Assembly: GCA_004558865.1 (NCBI GenBank)
Contig: SFCY01000110.1
Span: 1-7,666, forward strand
Source: Bacteroidales bacterium
Lineage (GTDB): Bacteria; Bacteroidota; Bacteroidia; Bacteroidales; Bacteroidaceae
DNA: 7,666 nt
Direction: 5' to 3'
Notes under the pieces: model-generated
The model's input: only the letters and a program-made list of their open reading frames with translations
What the model was told of the DNA's origin: nothing
Database searches by the model: none
Shown here: positions 7,602-7,666 of the stretch, piece after piece
How positions within the stretch are numbered: position 1 is the first letter of the stretch
Layout: every line of letters starts with the position of its first letter
Position numbers and translations under genes: made by a program

Positions 7602-7666
7602 CTCAAAACGTAAGTTGAAGAGGGAGTGTAGCGGGCTACACGACCGATGAGACTTGACGTTTTGAG
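7602..7666. repeat. 65-bp imperfect palindrome at the window edge
   Basis: The outer arms CTCAAAACGT (7602-7611) and ACGTTTTGAG (7657-7666) are perfectly complementary. AAGT (7612-7615) pairs with ACTT (7652-7655), leaving G7656 bulged. A central perfect 7-bp stem GTGTAGC-GG-GCTACAC lies at 7626-7641. About 10 nt on each side between the stems are mostly unpaired. The span equals the 65 bp of the palindromes in the two 70-bp repeats and shares their nested design and 2-nt loop, but not their sequence. The palindrome may extend beyond the window. Confidence 0.88.

Noticed and set aside
7412..7606. Minus-strand 64-residue open frame with a 26-residue internal repeat (NLFDKPDEQSQ...)
   Set aside because: It consists almost wholly of the palindromic 70-bp repeats, whose 78-bp period happens to be divisible by 3. 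Open frames exist on the other strand too, and there is no promoter, leader or domain.

Overview
The window looks like chromosomal DNA of a GC-rich Bacteroidales bacterium, most likely Prevotellaceae. The evidence is an S46 dipeptidyl-peptidase, a fused SpmA-SpmB membrane protein, A-rich sequence instead of Shine-Dalgarno motifs before the start codons, and a promoter matching the Bacteroidetes TTTG / TAnnTTTG consensus. The family assignment is inference; no rRNA or other decisive marker is present.

Layout. Bases 1-105 hold no gene but contain a possible promoter very close to the first start codon. Three genes follow on the + strand: a SpmA/SpmB-type nucleoside-recognition-domain membrane protein (106-1335), a MOP-superfamily polysaccharide flippase (1447-2949), and a secreted S46 dipeptidyl-peptidase of the DPP7 type (3014-5116). 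The first two are separated by a G-free array of about seven CACCCCATCA units, which could act as a Rho-loading site. A 16-bp perfect hairpin (5165-5202) closes this unit and also lies just beyond the end of the convergent gene. That gene is a DEAD-box RNA helicase on the minus strand (7058-5220), with an apparent TTG start, a consensus promoter and a leader of roughly 125-130 nt.

Bases 7223-7666 contain no convincing gene and are the most unusual part. They hold a 15-bp perfect inverted repeat overlapping a second hairpin, two identical 70-bp tandem repeats that each contain a nested palindrome, and a further 65-bp palindrome running to the last base of the window.

The genes do not form an obvious single pathway. 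Two concern the membrane or envelope, one extracytoplasmic peptide breakdown, and one RNA metabolism. I see no defence, mobile or biosynthetic system with a clear mechanism. The repeat cluster is the best candidate for something undescribed.
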